Source: Mesorhizobium sp. (GTDB lineage: Bacteria; Pseudomonadota; Alphaproteobacteria; Rhizobiales; Rhizobiaceae). From it: a stretch of 37,099 nt of DNA. Of this stretch, positions 16,659-24,525 are shown piece after piece; the first letter of the stretch is position 1, and every line of letters starts with the position of its first letter. The stretch is taken from contig NZ_JAFKIC010000157.1 of NCBI RefSeq assembly GCF_017306585.1, positions 1-37,099 on the forward strand, in the 5' to 3' direction. A model generated the notes under the pieces. The model saw only the letters and a list, made by a program, of their open reading frames with translations. It had not been told where the DNA came from and searched no databases. A program made the translations under genes and the position numbers.

Positions 16659-17686
16659 CGACGCTCTCCCGCCTGGCTGTCGCCACGGCGTCTGACCAGA
16701 ACCTGCGCCGACACGCTGAGGATGATCAGCGCCTGGATCACGGTGATGATTTCACGTGAGGCGGTGGTGTCGACCTCGAGCAGCAGCGATCCGCTGCGCA
16801 GCGCGCCAAAGAACAGCGCCGTCACGATGGTGGCGACCGGCGAGCCATTGGCGAGCAGGGCGGCGATGAGCCCGTCGAAGCCGAAGCCGGGAGCGAAGCC
16901 CTCCATGAAGCGGTGATGCACGCCAAGCGTCTCGACGCCTCCCGCCAGTCCGCCGACGGCGCCTGAAAGCAGCAGCACCACAAAACCCTGCCGTTTCACG
17001 TTGACGCCGCCATACTCGGCGAATTTCGGCGCCGAGCCGACCATCGTCACGCCATAGCCCCAGCTGGTGTAGCGGAAGACCAGCGCCACGCCGACGGCCA
17101 GCAGCAGGCCGATAAACAGCCCCCAGTTCAGCCGCGAGAACGCGAAGATCTCCGGCAGGTAGGCTGTCGCCAGGATCGGCGGCGTCTCCGACCAGCCGCC
17201 GGGCCGCTTGAACAGGAAGATGGTGAAATAGGAGGTGAGCAGCACGGCGATGTAGTTCGACAGGATCGTCGAGACGACTTCGTTGGTGTTGTAGCGGGCG
17301 CGGAAATAGGCGGGGATGGCAACCCAGGCAGCGCCCGCGGCGACCGCGAGCGCCAGTGCCGCCAGCGTATGGATGCCCGTGGGCAGGGAGAAGGTGAAGC
17401 CGACCCAGGCAGCGGCAAACCCGCCGAGGAACAGCTGGCCCTCGATGCCGACATTGAACATGCCGCCGCGAAGGCCGATGCAGGCGGCGACCCCGCAGAT
17501 CAGGATCGGCGTCGTCTGCAGCAGGGTCCCGGCGATCTTTTCCTGATCGCCGAAGGCGCCGCGGAGCAACGTCATGAAGACATGGACCGGGCTTTCGCCG
17601 ACCATCAGGATGATGATCGCGCCCATCAGCAAGGCAACACCCAGGGCGATGACCTGGCCGGAAACGGCGCGCAAACGCTCACTCAT
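16646..17686 (-). CDS. Nucleoside-type ABC transporter permease (NupP/YufP-like)
   Basis: A 346-residue polytopic permease. LQTTPILICGVAACIGLRGG, MFNVGIEGQLFLGGF, NTNEVVSTILSNYIA and a late GFGFDGLIAALLANGSP segment are family signatures. It forms the channel with the 328-residue permease. The start overlaps the ATPase stop by ATGA. Confidence 0.88.
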   Translation of the reverse strand: MSERLRAVSGQVIALGVALLMGAIIILMVGESPVHVFMTLLRGAFGDQEKIAGTLLQTTPILICGVAACIGLRGGMFNVGIEGQLFLGGFAAAWVGFTFSLPTGIHTLAALALAVAAGAAWVAIPAYFRARYNTNEVVSTILSNYIAVLLTSYFTIFLFKRPGGWSETPPILATAYLPEIFAFSRLNWGLFIGLLLAVGVALVFRYTSWGYGVTMVGSAPKFAEYGGVNVKRQGFVVLLLSGAVGGLAGGVETLGVHHRFMEGFAPGFGFDGLIAALLANGSPVATIVTALFFGALRSGSLLLEVDTTASREIITVIQALIILSVSAQVLVRRRGDSQAGERRWKF

Positions 17687-19257
17687 GACAAGGGCTCCGC
17701 CACAGGTTCGGGCAATACGCCGGCCATCATCATGCCGATGCGGTCCTCATCGGCATTGTCGCCGGAAACCTCGCCCATGATACGTCCGTTGAACATCACC
17801 AGGATACGATCGGCGAGCGCCGCCAGTTCATCGAGCTGCACTGATATCAGCAGGATCGCCCGGCCGGCCGCGCGCTGGCGCATGATCTCGCTGTGAATGG
17901 CTTCCTGTGCCCCGATGTCGACGCCGCGCGTTGGCTGGTCGATCAGCAGGAAATCGGCGCCATTGGTGAATTCGCGCGCCAGCACCACCTTCTGGATATT
18001 GCCGCCAGACAGCCGCTTGACGGGGTCGGCCGCGCCTTGCGCGCGGATATCGAAACTCTTGATCAGCGCGCCGGCATTCCCGGCGATCGCCTTCCAGTCG
18101 AGCACGCCGCTGCGGCTCCAGGGCGCGCGATGCTGGCGGCCCATCAGCGTGTTCGCCGCGATCGACGCATTGCGATCGACTCCGCGCACCATGCGGTCGC
18201 CCGGCACATGGGCAAAACCCGCCTCGCGTATGGCGGCAGGCGTGAGTGTGGTGAGATCGCGGCCCTTGAGCCATGCCTCGCCATGGCTGGCCGGCCGCAG
18301 GCCCGAAAGCACCTCCGCCAGTTCGGTCTGCCCATTGCCGGCGACGCCCGCAATGCCCACCACCTCACCGGCGCGGACGCTGAAACTGGCGCCGCGAACA
18401 GCCGGCAGCCGCCGGTCGTCGCGCGCCCACAAGTCCTTCACATCAAGCACGACATCGCCGTGCAGGGCAGCGCGCGGACGCCGGTCGAAACTGACCTCGC
18501 GGCCCACCATCATGCGCACCAGCTCATCCTTGCTGAGTTCACTCGTCGGGCGGGTGGCGACCTTGCGGCCGTTGCGCAGCACCGTCACCGTATCTGACAC
18601 CTCCATCACCTCTTCGAGGTGGTGCGAGATGAAGATCACCGTCATGCCCTCGGCCACGAAGCTGCGCAGCGTCTGGAACAGTTCGCGGCTTTCTTGCGGC
18701 GTCAGCACGGCGGTCGGTTCGTCAAGGATGATGGTGCGGGCGCCGCGCACCAGCACCTTGAGGATCTCGATGCGCTGCTCGATGCCGACCGAGAGCAGGC
18801 CGACGCGCTCGGTGGGGTCGACATGCAATCCGAAGCGTTTCGACAGCTCGTGCGTGCGTGCGACCTGCGCGGCATGGTCGATCAGCCCATGCCGGCGGAT
18901 CTCCATGCCGAGAAAGACATTGTCGGCGACCGAGAGCGATGGCACCAGCTTGAAGTGCTGGTGCACCATGCCGAGCCCGGCCTTGATAGCGACGGCCGGG
19001 TCGGCCACCACGGTCGCCTCGCCGTTTAGCCGGATCGACCCTTCATCCGGCTGGAGCAGGCCGAACAGTATGTTCATCAGCGTCGTCTTGCCGGCGCCGT
19101 TCTCGCCGATGATGGCGTGGATCTCGCCCCGGCGCACGGCAAGCTCGATGCCGTCATTGGCGGTGAAAGCGCCAAAACGCTTGGTGATGCCTGTCAGTTC
19201 GACGGCCATTCCGGCAGTGTTTTGAGGGGTCGGCGACCCCGGCGCGTTCGACACCAT
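17683..19257 (-). CDS. Nucleoside-type ABC transporter ATPase, two nucleotide-binding domains (NupO/YufO-like)
   Basis: About 524 residues with two fused ATPase domains, as in NupO/RbsA/MglA proteins. Domain 1 has Walker A GENGAGKTT, signature-region LLSVGIEQRIEILKVL and Walker B TIILDEPTAVLTP. Domain 2 has the degenerate Walker A GVAGNGQTE, signature LSGGNIQKVVLA and LLIDQPTRGVD, with Q where the catalytic glutamate usually sits, which is common for this subfamily. ATG 19257 is chosen; GTG 19266 and ATG 19209 are alternatives. It energises the adjacent permeases. Confidence 0.9.
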   Translation of the reverse strand: MVSNAPGSPTPQNTAGMAVELTGITKRFGAFTANDGIELAVRRGEIHAIIGENGAGKTTLMNILFGLLQPDEGSIRLNGEATVVADPAVAIKAGLGMVHQHFKLVPSLSVADNVFLGMEIRRHGLIDHAAQVARTHELSKRFGLHVDPTERVGLLSVGIEQRIEILKVLVRGARTIILDEPTAVLTPQESRELFQTLRSFVAEGMTVIFISHHLEEVMEVSDTVTVLRNGRKVATRPTSELSKDELVRMMVGREVSFDRRPRAALHGDVVLDVKDLWARDDRRLPAVRGASFSVRAGEVVGIAGVAGNGQTELAEVLSGLRPASHGEAWLKGRDLTTLTPAAIREAGFAHVPGDRMVRGVDRNASIAANTLMGRQHRAPWSRSGVLDWKAIAGNAGALIKSFDIRAQGAADPVKRLSGGNIQKVVLAREFTNGADFLLIDQPTRGVDIGAQEAIHSEIMRQRAAGRAILLISVQLDELAALADRILVMFNGRIMGEVSGDNADEDRIGMMMAGVLPEPVAEPLS

Positions 19258-19344
19258 GGCTCTCACGTATTGAAACCGACCCGTCGCGGCGGGCCGCGGC
19301 GGATCAGTCTAGCGCGTTCTTGGGAGGGATGCGCTGTTGCCGGC

Positions 19345-20349
19345 TTACTTCGCCTTGGCGATTGTGATCTTGCCGTCGACGATCTCCTTCTTGATCTCGT
19401 CCAGCTTGGTGGTCACGTCAGCCGGGAGCTTGGGGGCGATATCGTCGCAGACCTTGACCTCGACGCCGCCGGAGGCGAGGTCGAACGTGCGGGTGCCGGC
19501 GGTAACCTTGCGGCCCTCGACCTCGTCCTTGATCAGCGTGTAGACGGCAATGTCGCCGCGCTTCAGCATGCTGGCCAGAACGTTTCCGGGCGCCGAGCCG
19601 CACATGTCGATGTCGACGCCGATCGAATATTTGTCGACAGCAGCACTTGCCTGCATCACGCCTTCACCGGTCGGGCCGGCGACGTTGTAGACGATGTCGT
19701 TGCCCTGGCCATAAAGCGCCTGGGCGAGTTCGCTGCCCTTGGCCGGATCGTCGAAGGTTCCGGCGAACACGGAGTTCACCTTCACGTCAGGCGCGGCGTA
19801 TTTGGCGCCCTGCTCGTAGCCGCCGAGGAAGTTGCGGATCACCGGGATATCGCGGCCGCCGACGAAGCCGATCGCCTTGCCGTCGCCGATCTTGGGGAAT
19901 TCGCTGCCCTTGGCCTCGATCATGCCGGCCAGCGCGCCGGCGACGAAGGAGCCCTGTTCCTCGGCGAAGTTGGCGTAGATCATCTTGGGATTGTCGAGCA
20001 CGCCGTCGATGAAGACGAAGCGCTGGTCGGGATATTCCTTGCTCACCTTCTGCAGAGAATCCACCAGCTCCCAACCCATCACGAAGATCAGGTCGTACTG
20101 CTTGCCCTTGGCCAGGTTTTCGAACTGCTCCTGATAGTCCAGGGCGCGATTGCCGGTGTCGACCAGCTTGAGGTCGATGCCGAAATCGGTCTTGGCCTTG
20201 TTGAGGCCGTTGACGATCGAAACACCGAAGCCCTGTGCGAAATATCCGGAGATCGCCGCCACGGAAACCTTGGCCTGTGCGGCGGCCGAACCCAACGAAA
20301 CGGCCAGCATCGTGCCAGCCAGGAATAAACTCTTGAGCGCCCTTTTCAT
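19345..20349 (-). CDS. BMP family periplasmic nucleoside-binding lipoprotein-like/substrate-binding protein
   Basis: A 334-residue protein with a Sec signal peptide (basic start, hydrophobic core, cleavage near SAAAQA) and the BMP/Med fold: ISGYFAQGFGVSIVNGL, FENLAKGKQYDLIFVMGWEL, AGALAGMIEA and a GTFDDPAKGSELAQAL stretch. No lipobox cysteine is visible, so it is probably a soluble periplasmic protein. BMP proteins bind nucleosides such as guanosine or adenosine. GAAGGGGA precedes the ATG. It is the first gene of the transporter-hydrolase operon, 87 bp before the ATPase gene; the 255-bp region upstream (20350-20604) is shared with the divergent AA_synth pair. Confidence 0.9.
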   Translation of the reverse strand: MKRALKSLFLAGTMLAVSLGSAAAQAKVSVAAISGYFAQGFGVSIVNGLNKAKTDFGIDLKLVDTGNRALDYQEQFENLAKGKQYDLIFVMGWELVDSLQKVSKEYPDQRFVFIDGVLDNPKMIYANFAEEQGSFVAGALAGMIEAKGSEFPKIGDGKAIGFVGGRDIPVIRNFLGGYEQGAKYAAPDVKVNSVFAGTFDDPAKGSELAQALYGQGNDIVYNVAGPTGEGVMQASAAVDKYSIGVDIDMCGSAPGNVLASMLKRGDIAVYTLIKDEVEGRKVTAGTRTFDLASGGVEVKVCDDIAPKLPADVTTKLDEIKKEIVDGKITIAKAK

Positions 20350-20550
20350 GTCATTCCCCTTCAGCTTTTTTCAGCTTTTCAAGCCACGCCTTGACCATCC
20401 CCCACATGTCGCCGCAACAGCGGCGAGTTCGTTGATGGTCATATGAGTTTAGGAGCGGCCCGACAGGCTGTCAATCGTCATCGAGCACGGTTTTCTCAGC
20501 TCTTCGGTCGCGTCTCTCACCTCGGCGCTTGACAAACTTCGGCGATGCAT

Positions 20551-20570
20551 AATTGTTGATACTCTAACGA
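20551..20570 (+). promoter_or_regulatory. Motif related to the 24.3-24.5 kb inverted pair, upstream of the AA_synth genes
   Basis: The sequence around GTTGATACTC (20555-20564) matches GTTGATGCTC of the motif at 24310-24329 at 9 of 10 positions and continues with partial similarity. It lies 35-54 bp before the AA_synth start. A TTGACA hexamer sits at 20529-20534, without a good -10 at standard spacing. It is a candidate third operator of the MarR-type regulator in this block. Confidence 0.4.
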
Positions 20571-20604
20571 GTTACCATGCGTGACGGGACGAAGGATACA
20601 AACA

Positions 20605-21189
20605 ATGCCAGCTGTGGTGGTCAGGAAATTTCTGGTCCAGGTCGAAGAGATATTCCATGAGGGAGGGCCGCCTGCGGCGCGCCCGCCCAAGCGCGGCGCG
20701 ATCGTTGCCGTCATCGCCAACCCCTTCGCCGGACGCTACGTGGAGGAGATCACCGGGTTCATGGAAGACCTGAAGCCGCTCGGCCTTGAGATGGCGCGGC
20801 GCCTGATCGATGCAATGGGTGAGGGGGCCGCCGCGATCGAAGGTTACGGCAAGGGTGCCATTGTCGGCGCTGCCGGCGAGCTCGAACATGGCGCGCTCTG
20901 GCACAATCCGGGCGGCTACGCGATGCGCGAACTTCTCGGCAACGCCAAGGCCATCGTGCCCTCGACCAAGAAGGTCGGCGGTCCGGGAACGCGCATCGAC
21001 ATCCCGATCACCCACATCAACGCCTCCTATGTGCGCAGCCATTTCGATGCGATCGAGATCGGTGTGAATGATGCGCCGCGCAGCGACGAGATGGCGGTCA
21101 TCCTGGCCATGACCACGGGCGCGCGCATTCACGCCCGCGTCGGCGGTCTGGCGGCGGCGGACATCAAGGGCGAGGACGGTTTGCGATGA
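20605..21189 (+). CDS. AA_synth (DUF1185) family protein, first copy
   Basis: A 194-residue protein of the amino acid synthesis family PF06684: KRGAIVAVIANPFAGRYVEE, GYGKGAIVGAAGELEHGALW, AIVPSTKKVGGPGTRIDIP, VRSHFDAIEI and a late RIHARVGGL. The known structure of a family member has a YjgF-like fold, but the reaction is not established; the family name is historical. Start ATG 20605 follows GAAGGAT. It overlaps the second copy by ATGA. The pairing with an enamidase-like hydrolase suggests a role in heterocycle or cyclic amide catabolism rather than in biosynthesis, which is inference. Confidence 0.82.
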   Translation: MPAVVVRKFLVQVEEIFHEGGPPAARPPKRGAIVAVIANPFAGRYVEEITGFMEDLKPLGLEMARRLIDAMGEGAAAIEGYGKGAIVGAAGELEHGALWHNPGGYAMRELLGNAKAIVPSTKKVGGPGTRIDIPITHINASYVRSHFDAIEIGVNDAPRSDEMAVILAMTTGARIHARVGGLAAADIKGEDGLR

Positions 21190-21770
21190 GTGTGGAAATC
21201 CGCCGCATCATCACCGTCGTCGAGGAAACCCGGATCGAAGGCGGCCGTCCCGTCGATCCGCCGACCCGTCGAGCCGCCGCCATTGCCGTGATCCGCAATC
21301 CTTATGCCGGCACGTTTGTCGAGGACCTGTCGGCACTGAGCGACATCGGCGAAGCGCTGGGCGATATCCTGCCCAGGCGGGCCATTGCCGCTCTCGGCAT
21401 CTCCGGCGATCAGGTCGAAAGTTTCGGCAAGGCTGCCGCGGTCGGCGCCGATGGTGAGCTCGAACACGCCGCCGCCATCCTTCATCCAAAGCTGGGCGCC
21501 CCGTTCCGTGACGTGCTGGGCAAGGGCGCGGCGCTCATCCCGTCGTCGAAGAAACGTGGTGGTCTCGGCGTGCCGCTCGACATTCCGCTCGGCCACAAGG
21601 ATGCGGCGCGGGTGCGCAGCCATTTCGACGGCATGGAGGTTCGCGTTCCCGATGCGCCGCGCGCCGACGAGATCGTCGTCGCCATTGCCGTCACCGATTC
21701 AGGCCGACCGCATCCGCGTGTCGGCGGGCTGACCAAGGACAAGATCGTCGGCAAGGATGGCGTGAGCTAG
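21186..21770 (+). CDS. AA_synth (DUF1185) family protein, second copy
   Basis: The same length (194 residues) and layout as the preceding gene: RAAAIAVIRNPYAGTFVED, GADGELEHAAAILHPK, ALIPSSKKRGG, VRSHFDGMEVRVPDAPRADE and RPHPRVGGL. The copies are clearly homologous but diverged, so the duplication is old. Differences concentrate in the middle (HNPGG versus ILHPK) and the PITHINAS versus PLGHKDAA segment, suggesting subfunctionalisation or a heteromer. Translationally coupled to the first copy. It converges on the enamidase-like gene. Confidence 0.85.
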   Translation: MSVEIRRIITVVEETRIEGGRPVDPPTRRAAAIAVIRNPYAGTFVEDLSALSDIGEALGDILPRRAIAALGISGDQVESFGKAAAVGADGELEHAAAILHPKLGAPFRDVLGKGAALIPSSKKRGGLGVPLDIPLGHKDAARVRSHFDGMEVRVPDAPRADEIVVAIAVTDSGRPHPRVGGLTKDKIVGKDGVS

Positions 21771-21810
21771 CGGGACTGCGGTCGCGCCCGCAATCTCGCT
21801 GGCACTTCGA

Positions 21811-21828
21811 GGCCGCCGTCAGGCGGCC
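21811..21828. terminator. Hairpin at the convergent end of AA_synth and amidohydrolase genes
   Basis: GGCCGCC and GGCGGCC form a perfect 7-bp stem with a GTCA loop that overlaps the amidohydrolase stop codon, 41 nt after the AA_synth stop. Likely a terminator for the plus-strand operon; no clear T-run. Confidence 0.4.
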
Positions 21829-23012
21829 TTGACTTCCGGAACCCGCATCGCCGGCGGGGTGTTGCGGCTGCGGCCGGTGCGCACTTCGCCGTCGATGACC
21901 ACCATGCCGATGCCAGGCAGATTGCCGAGCGATACGCTGTCGAGCAGCCCGTCGCCGGCGCCGCCGATCGCCTGGTCGATGAAGATGAGGTCGGCGGCGC
22001 GCCCGATCTCGATGATGCCGCGGTCGGCCAGCCCGCGCACCCGCGCGGTGTTGCCGCTGGCAAAGCAGAACGCCACTTCCGGTGCGACGCCGCCCAGCGA
22101 AGCAAGCATGGTCAGCGTCCTCAGGATGCCGAGTGGCTGCACGCCCGATCCGGCAGGGCTGTCTGTGCCGAGAATGATGCGGGAAAGTTCGTCGCGCTGC
22201 CTTGCCAGCTCGAGCACGAACAGGCCGGTGCGCAGATTGCCGTTGTGGACGATTTCAAGCGCCCGCGAACCGTTCTCGCAGATCTGCCGGATTTCGGCTT
22301 CGGGCAGCGCCGTCGGTCCACCATTGACGTGGGCGACGATGTCGGCGTCGACCTCCAGCACCACATCCGCGCCGATGCGGCCGGAGCCGGGCAGGGAAGG
22401 GCCGCCGGTGTGGGTCATCGAGGTCATGCCGTATTTGCGTGCCCAGGCGATCATCTGCCGGCCGGTCGGCCCGTCCTTGACACCGCCAAGCCCGACCTCG
22501 CCGACAAGCGTCACGCCGGCTTCGGCCAGGGACCGGAAGTCATCCTCGACCAAGCCGTGTTCCAGGATGGGCGCTCCGGCAACAATCTTCATGCCGTTGG
22601 GGCGGAAGTTGGAGAAGGTGCGCTGCGCCGCGATCGCCAGCGCCTTCAACCCGACCAGGTCGCGTGGCCGGCCTGGCGTGTGGACCTCCCCCGCCGAAAT
22701 CATCGACGTGACGCCGCCATGGACGGTCGAATCCATCCAGCCGATCTGGTTTTGCCTCGGCGTCCAGTCGCCCGCCACCGGGTGAACATGGTTGTCGATC
22801 AGCCCCGGCGCCACCGCGCAGCCCATTGCGTCGATGACCGTCGCGGCGTGACCGGCATCGACATCGCCGGCCTTGCCGATGCCGGTGATACGTCCGTCCG
22901 CCACCACGATGGTGTCGGCATCGAGGATCGGCCGGTCGAGGTCACCGCTCAACATGAGGCCGATATTGCGGACGACGAGCGTGTTGGCAGACGACTTGGG
23001 GTCGGACGACAT
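21819..23012 (-). CDS. Amidohydrolase resembling enamidase
   Basis: A 397-residue metal-dependent hydrolase. Motifs in order: GLIDNHVHPVAGDW (metal HxH), STVHGGVTSMISAGEVHTPGRP, LVGEVGLGGVKD, TSMTHTGGPSLPGS, AHVNGGPTALPEAE, IILGTDSPAGSG and IDGEVRTGRSRNTPPA. This series closely parallels enamidase of anaerobic nicotinate fermenters as I remember it, which opens 1,4,5,6-tetrahydro-6-oxonicotinate to 2-formylglutarate. A hydrolase for a cyclic amide or enamide is therefore likely; the exact substrate is inference. It is followed upstream, 39 bp away, by the MarR gene on the same strand. Start ATG 23012 has a weak AGAAG site. Confidence 0.8.
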   Translation of the reverse strand: MSSDPKSSANTLVVRNIGLMLSGDLDRPILDADTIVVADGRITGIGKAGDVDAGHAATVIDAMGCAVAPGLIDNHVHPVAGDWTPRQNQIGWMDSTVHGGVTSMISAGEVHTPGRPRDLVGLKALAIAAQRTFSNFRPNGMKIVAGAPILEHGLVEDDFRSLAEAGVTLVGEVGLGGVKDGPTGRQMIAWARKYGMTSMTHTGGPSLPGSGRIGADVVLEVDADIVAHVNGGPTALPEAEIRQICENGSRALEIVHNGNLRTGLFVLELARQRDELSRIILGTDSPAGSGVQPLGILRTLTMLASLGGVAPEVAFCFASGNTARVRGLADRGIIEIGRAADLIFIDQAIGGAGDGLLDSVSLGNLPGIGMVVIDGEVRTGRSRNTPPAMRVPEVKAA

Positions 23013-23051
23013 CGGTTCTCACTTCTGCTGGTATGAAAATCTGGACGCGGC

Positions 23052-23600
23052 CTATTTGCCGCTGTCCCCATTCGACGGATCGTCGTCATTGATGCGCTTG
23101 AGCAGGCGAAGCAGCGTGGCTTGCTCCGAGGGGGAAAGCGGCGACAGGAACCGCCTGCCGACCTCGACGCTGCGTGCCAGCCGCTCGAGCGTGTACTGGG
23201 TGCCTTTCTCGGTCAGCGCGATCATCGACAGGCGCTGGTCGGTCTCCGAAGCGCTGCGCGTGATCAACTCGTGCTTGAGCAGTTTGCGCATGACGATGCT
23301 GATGGTCGACGGGTCCATCGCCGTCAGCCGTCCGAGATGGTTCTGCGAGACTTCGCCGTGTTTGAGGATAGTGGCCAGGGCCGCGTACTGGGTTGGCGAG
23401 AGATCTTCTCCTGCCATGACCTGCTGGAAGCGCAGCGTCGCGCGCTGATGCGCCTTGCGGATCATGTGCGCCGGGTGGCGATCCAGTTCGTACCCGGTCC
23501 GCGCGTATTCTTCGAGCACCTGCTCGCGGTTGAGAGGCGCCGCCTCGCCGCCTTGCCGTTTCGAGGCCTCGTTCTTTCCGGATTTCTTTTCGGTCGTCAA
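23052..23600 (-). CDS. MarR family transcriptional regulator
   Basis: A 182-residue MarR-type winged-helix protein: a long N-terminal helix (HPAHMIRKAHQRATLRFQQV), LSPTQYAALATILKHG, recognition region NHLGRLTAMDPSTISIVMRKL, and the wing DQRLSMIALTEKG. The start is TTG 23600, supported by AGGAG seven bases upstream; no ATG or GTG precedes the conserved domain. The lysine/glutamate-rich leader is probably disordered. MarR proteins such as NicR control aromatic or heterocycle catabolism. It lies between the enamidase-like and isochorismatase-type genes on the same strand and is the likely reader of the motif at 24310-24488. Confidence 0.88.
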   Translation of the reverse strand: MTTEKKSGKNEASKRQGGEAAPLNREQVLEEYARTGYELDRHPAHMIRKAHQRATLRFQQVMAGEDLSPTQYAALATILKHGEVSQNHLGRLTAMDPSTISIVMRKLLKHELITRSASETDQRLSMIALTEKGTQYTLERLARSVEVGRRFLSPLSPSEQATLLRLLKRINDDDPSNGDSGK

Positions 23601-23646
23601 ACCGGACTCCTGTTGTCTGCCTCGGATGCCGATTGCACTTTATGGT

Positions 23647-24291
23647 TCAGGCCGCGACGCTGGCCGGCTGCAGCGCCGTCCCGTCCAGAACCGCCGCCAC
23701 GACATCGGCCGAATTGCTGACCACGCCGAAATGCGTCGCAATGTCGTAAAGCGAGCTTTCCTGTTCGCGTGGTCCCGTGGCCGCGCAGCAATCGCTCGGC
23801 ACCACCACCTCGTAGCCCTGGAAAAAGGCGTCATGGACGGTCGATCGCACGCAGATGTTGGTGACCACGCCGAAGATGATCAACTGATCGACCTGCATAT
23901 CCTTGAGCGTCAGGTCGAGGTCGGTCTGGAAGAAGGCCGAGTAGCGCCGCTTGATGACATGGATCTCGTCGTCGCGGGCTCCGAGATCCTCGATGATTTC
24001 GGGTCCCCAGCTTCCTTCCACGCAATGCGGCGTGCGCTTCACCCATTCGCGTTCGCGGCGCATGCCCGGCCGGTGCGCGTCATGGACCCAGATCACCGGG
24101 ACGCCACTTGCCCGCGCGGCGTCGATCACGGCCAGTTGCGGCCCGACCAGTGCCTCATATCCGGGCAGCACCATGGCCCCGCCGGGCTTGCAGAATTCAT
24201 TGACCATATCGATGACGATAACAGCGGCGCGTCGCGGATCGAGGCGCACCGCATCGTCGTGCCGATGTGAGGAAAAAACGTCCACGGCCAT
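23647..24291 (-). CDS. Isochorismatase-type cysteine hydrolase
   Basis: A 214-residue protein of the isochorismatase-like hydrolase family. The catalytic triad can be read as D in VIVIDMVNEF, K in VIKRRYSAFF and C in GVVTNICVRST; the cis-peptide region precedes the cysteine as usual. Members with the Cys nucleophile hydrolyse amides such as maleamate, N-carbamoylsarcosine, ureidoacrylate or nicotinamide. ATG 24291 is chosen over 24324 because AAAGGAGA precedes it. It lies with marR and the enamidase-like gene on one strand and could release ammonia from a ring-opened amide. The substrate is not determined. Confidence 0.87.
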   Translation of the reverse strand: MAVDVFSSHRHDDAVRLDPRRAAVIVIDMVNEFCKPGGAMVLPGYEALVGPQLAVIDAARASGVPVIWVHDAHRPGMRREREWVKRTPHCVEGSWGPEIIEDLGARDDEIHVIKRRYSAFFQTDLDLTLKDMQVDQLIIFGVVTNICVRSTVHDAFFQGYEVVVPSDCCAATGPREQESSLYDIATHFGVVSNSADVVAAVLDGTALQPASVAA

Positions 24292-24309
24292 GGCGGTCTC
24301 CTTTGGTCG

Positions 24310-24329
24310 ATCGTTGATGCTCATACAAA
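24310..24329 (-). promoter_or_regulatory. 20-bp motif before the isochorismatase-type gene (left copy of inverted pair)
   Basis: The plus-strand sequence ATCGTTGATGCTCATACAAA is the reverse complement, with one mismatch, of 24469-24488. It lies 19-38 bp before the hydrolase start, directly behind the ribosome-binding site region, where a repressor would block initiation. Confidence 0.6.
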
Positions 24330-24468
24330 AAACCCTGGCGGGTGCCAAGTCAATCCCGTTCGACGCAAAGCTGCGATCACCGGCCTTGCGCACGCGGTTC
24401 GCACAAGCGTATGCGCTATTTGTCCTGCGCGATATAAGCTTGACAAGGGTCGGCAATCATGTGCTCGA

Positions 24469-24488
24469 TTTGTATGACCATCAACGAT
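24469..24488 (+). promoter_or_regulatory. 20-bp motif before the epimerase gene (right copy of inverted pair)
   Basis: TTTGTATGACCATCAACGAT lies 38-57 bp before the epimerase start. The match to the left copy at 19 of 20 positions in opposite orientation in a 234-bp divergent region is far above chance for unconstrained DNA. Each copy points toward the gene it precedes, so a shared regulator, most simply the local MarR protein, is likely. Confidence 0.6.
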
Positions 24489-24525
24489 AATCAAGCCGCT
24501 GAGCTTGCGCAGCCGAGGCCCTGAT

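Noticed and set aside
17897-19225. A 442-residue plus-strand open frame
   Set aside because: It is antisense to the two-domain ABC ATPase, is Ser/Arg/Pro-rich without a fold pattern and is explained by high GC content.
19117-20328. A 403-residue plus-strand open frame
   Set aside because: Antisense to the BMP binding-protein gene, whose signal peptide and motifs are clear.
24440-24445. TTGACA before the epimerase as a full sigma70 promoter
   Set aside because: No acceptable -10 hexamer at 16-18 bases; only the hexamer is seen.
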